Positions 5,769-7,085 of a DNA stretch of 7,085 nucleotides are shown here, piece after piece (the first letter of the stretch is position 1; every line of letters starts with the position of its first letter). Position numbers and translations under genes: made by a program. The stretch is from Flavobacteriales bacterium (GTDB taxonomy: Bacteria; Bacteroidota; Bacteroidia; NS11-12g; UBA955): NCBI GenBank assembly GCA_947472115.1, contig CANIZU010000095.1, forward strand, positions 1 to 7,085, read 5' to 3'. The notes below the pieces were generated by a model. It was not told the DNA's origin, searched no databases, and saw nothing but the letters and a program-made list of their open reading frames with translations.

Positions 5769-6800
5769 ATGACAGAGTTAAATAATTCCTCAAATCCTAT
5801 CCTGGTTCAAAACTATAGGGGTGGGATTGTAGAGAGTTTTCATAGAGGATCCTTTTGCGTAGTGGATGAAAAAGGGAAGGTTTTGTGGAGTGTGGGTGAT
5901 ATTCAGCAACGTTCATTTCCTCGTTCAGCACTAAAATATTTTCAGCACATACCTTTTTTGCTTTCTGGTGGATTTGACGATTTGGGCTTCGGACCCAAGG
6001 AATTGGCCATCATGTGCGCATCGCACAACGGAGAAGAAATGCACTTGGAAGTGGTGAATAATGTGTTGGGAAAAGTGAAATTGAATCAAGATTCTTTGCA
6101 ATGTGGTGCCCAACAGCCCACGCGTAAAAAAGATTATATTCGATTGATTAAGAATGATTTAGAACCAACTTGTATGCACAATAATTGCAGTGGAAAACAC
6201 GCTGGATTTTTGGCGCATTGTGTTCAACAAGACTACTCACTCAATGATTATTTAAGTCCTCAACACCCATTGCATCAATCAATCAAAGCAGTCACGGCCC
6301 AATTCTATGAAATGAATGAAGATGACTTAAGTGTAGGTGTAGATGGATGTTCTGCCCCCATTTTTGGCATGCCTTTGTACAATCAAGCCTTGGCCTATAA
6401 AAATTTGGTCGCTTCGATGCCTTGGAAGGATGAAGCGTTGGATTCTGTGTGTAAACGCATCGTTCATGCGGTGACCCAATATCCCGAATTGATTGGCGGA
6501 ACAAAGCGATATTGTACCGATTTGATGCGCGTTACAAAGGGCAGAATTGTAGGCAAAACAGGCGCGGATGGTGTCTATTGCTTGTCGATTCCAGAAAAAA
6601 ATTGGGGTATAGCCATCAAAGTTGATGATGGAAAAATGGGACCTCAATATCAAGTGGCTCACGGCTTATTGTCAGCCTTGGGCTTGCTTTTGCCCGATGA
6701 AATTGAAGCGTTGAAATCGCATGGATATTGCGAAAATTTAAACTTTGCAGGAAATTGGGTTGGCTATTCTGATGTCGTTCCATTAAATTCACCCCTATAA
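5769..6800 (+). CDS. L-asparaginase, Rhizobium etli (Asparaginase_II, zinc) type
   Basis: The predicted reaction is L-asparagine to L-aspartate plus ammonia, in the cytoplasm (no signal peptide). The 343-residue protein belongs to the family of the R. etli inducible asparaginase, unrelated to E. coli AnsA/AnsB. Residues correspond to that enzyme, as I recall it, with a constant offset of five. The serine-beta-lactamase-like SxxK is Ser53/Lys56 in RSALK, CASHNGE (83-89) supplies Ser85, and HNNCSGKHAG (137-146) supplies Cys140 and His144. VDGCSAP (191-197) supplies Asp192 and Cys194; these cysteines and the aspartate form the zinc site. VGKTGADGVY (261-270) supplies the conserved Lys263. All key residues are present, so it should be active. 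It starts 4 bp after pyrB and ends 1 bp before the next gene, placing it firmly in the pyr operon, where its aspartate would feed PyrB. Activity on asparagine itself is inferred from the family. Confidence 0.92.
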   Translation: MTELNNSSNPILVQNYRGGIVESFHRGSFCVVDEKGKVLWSVGDIQQRSFPRSALKYFQHIPFLLSGGFDDLGFGPKELAIMCASHNGEEMHLEVVNNVLGKVKLNQDSLQCGAQQPTRKKDYIRLIKNDLEPTCMHNNCSGKHAGFLAHCVQQDYSLNDYLSPQHPLHQSIKAVTAQFYEMNEDDLSVGVDGCSAPIFGMPLYNQALAYKNLVASMPWKDEALDSVCKRIVHAVTQYPELIGGTKRYCTDLMRVTKGRIVGKTGADGVYCLSIPEKNWGIAIKVDDGKMGPQYQVAHGLLSALGLLLPDEIEALKSHGYCENLNFAGNWVGYSDVVPLNSPL

Positions 6801-6801
6801 A

Positions 6802-7085
6802 ATGGCTTTATTTATCGTAGAAAGCGAAATTTCCCGGATGGATGAGCGCATGGCGCGATTGATACCCAAGCAAAGGGCTTTCGTGGAAGAAATGTTCCAA
6901 CGTGGCGTATTTCATATGTATGCCGTTTCGGAAAATTTGGATAAATGGTGGTGCAGCATCGAAGCAGATTCGGAGGAAGATGTTCATCGCATACTAGAAG
7001 ACATGCCCATAATTGATTGGTTAAGTCCCACTGTTCATGGCTTGATGTTTTACAACTCCGCAGATCAGATGATTCCGCCGATATC
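6802..7085 (+). CDS. Muconolactone isomerase-like small protein (cut by right edge)
   Basis: An open frame of 94 codons starts with ATG at 6802, one base after the asparaginase stop, and reaches the window edge without a stop. The pattern resembles the muconolactone delta-isomerase-like ferredoxin fold (dimeric alpha/beta barrel). It has a first strand MALFIVESEI, a helix with LIPKQRAFVEEMFQRGVF, a second strand HMYAVSENLDKWWCSIEA, a helix SEEDVHRILEDMP, and a last strand VHGLMFYN. Family members are about 90-100 residues, so little is probably missing. No aromatic-degradation genes surround it, so the name describes a fold, not a demonstrated reaction. Many small stand-alone members of this fold are of unknown function. 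Its position makes it the last visible gene of the EVE-pyrR-pyrB-asparaginase operon. Confidence 0.75.
   Translation, partial: MALFIVESEISRMDERMARLIPKQRAFVEEMFQRGVFHMYAVSENLDKWWCSIEADSEEDVHRILEDMPIIDWLSPTVHGLMFYNSADQMIPPI

Overview
The window looks like chromosomal DNA of a member of the Bacteroidota. It has moderate GC, no clear Shine-Dalgarno sequences ahead of the genes, and candidate -33 TTTG / -7 TAnnTTTG promoter elements. Its gene families are typical of that phylum: a DUF349 coiled-coil protein, a single-pass TPR protein next to ribH, a stand-alone PdhA, and a HTH-XRE/S24 regulator with a C-terminal coiled coil. I could not fix the genus. Nearly every base is coding, and I see no mobile element, RNA gene or CRISPR array.

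Left half (1-3717) is all on the minus strand. In transcription order it runs: a LexA/CI-like regulator (3717-2899), pdhA for pyruvate dehydrogenase E1 alpha (2814-1828), a membrane-anchored TPR protein (1788-1111), ribH for lumazine synthase (1103-612), and the start of a DUF349 protein that runs off the left edge (584-1). The gaps are 84, 39, 7 and 27 bp. The last three genes, perhaps with pdhA, could be co-transcribed.

Right half (3896-7085) is all on the plus strand and very compact: an EVE-domain protein, pyrR, pyrB, a zinc-type (Rhizobium etli-like) L-asparaginase, and a muconolactone-isomerase-like small protein cut by the right edge. Junctions are -14, -4, +4 and +1 bp, so this is almost certainly one operon. 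Its likely logic is aspartate supply for pyrimidine synthesis: the asparaginase releases aspartate, aspartate transcarbamoylase consumes it, and PyrR senses or salvages pyrimidines.

The two halves diverge from a 178-bp intergenic region (3718-3895), the most interesting non-coding part. It carries four copies of TTGTCAA/TTGACAA, a perfect 10-bp palindrome, a 17-bp imperfect inverted repeat, and a plausible Bacteroidota promoter ending only 5 bp before the EVE start codon. The simplest reading is a shared operator by which the S24-type repressor controls itself and perhaps the pyr/asparaginase operon. No wholly new system is evident; the novelty lies in this regulatory arrangement and in the operon composition.
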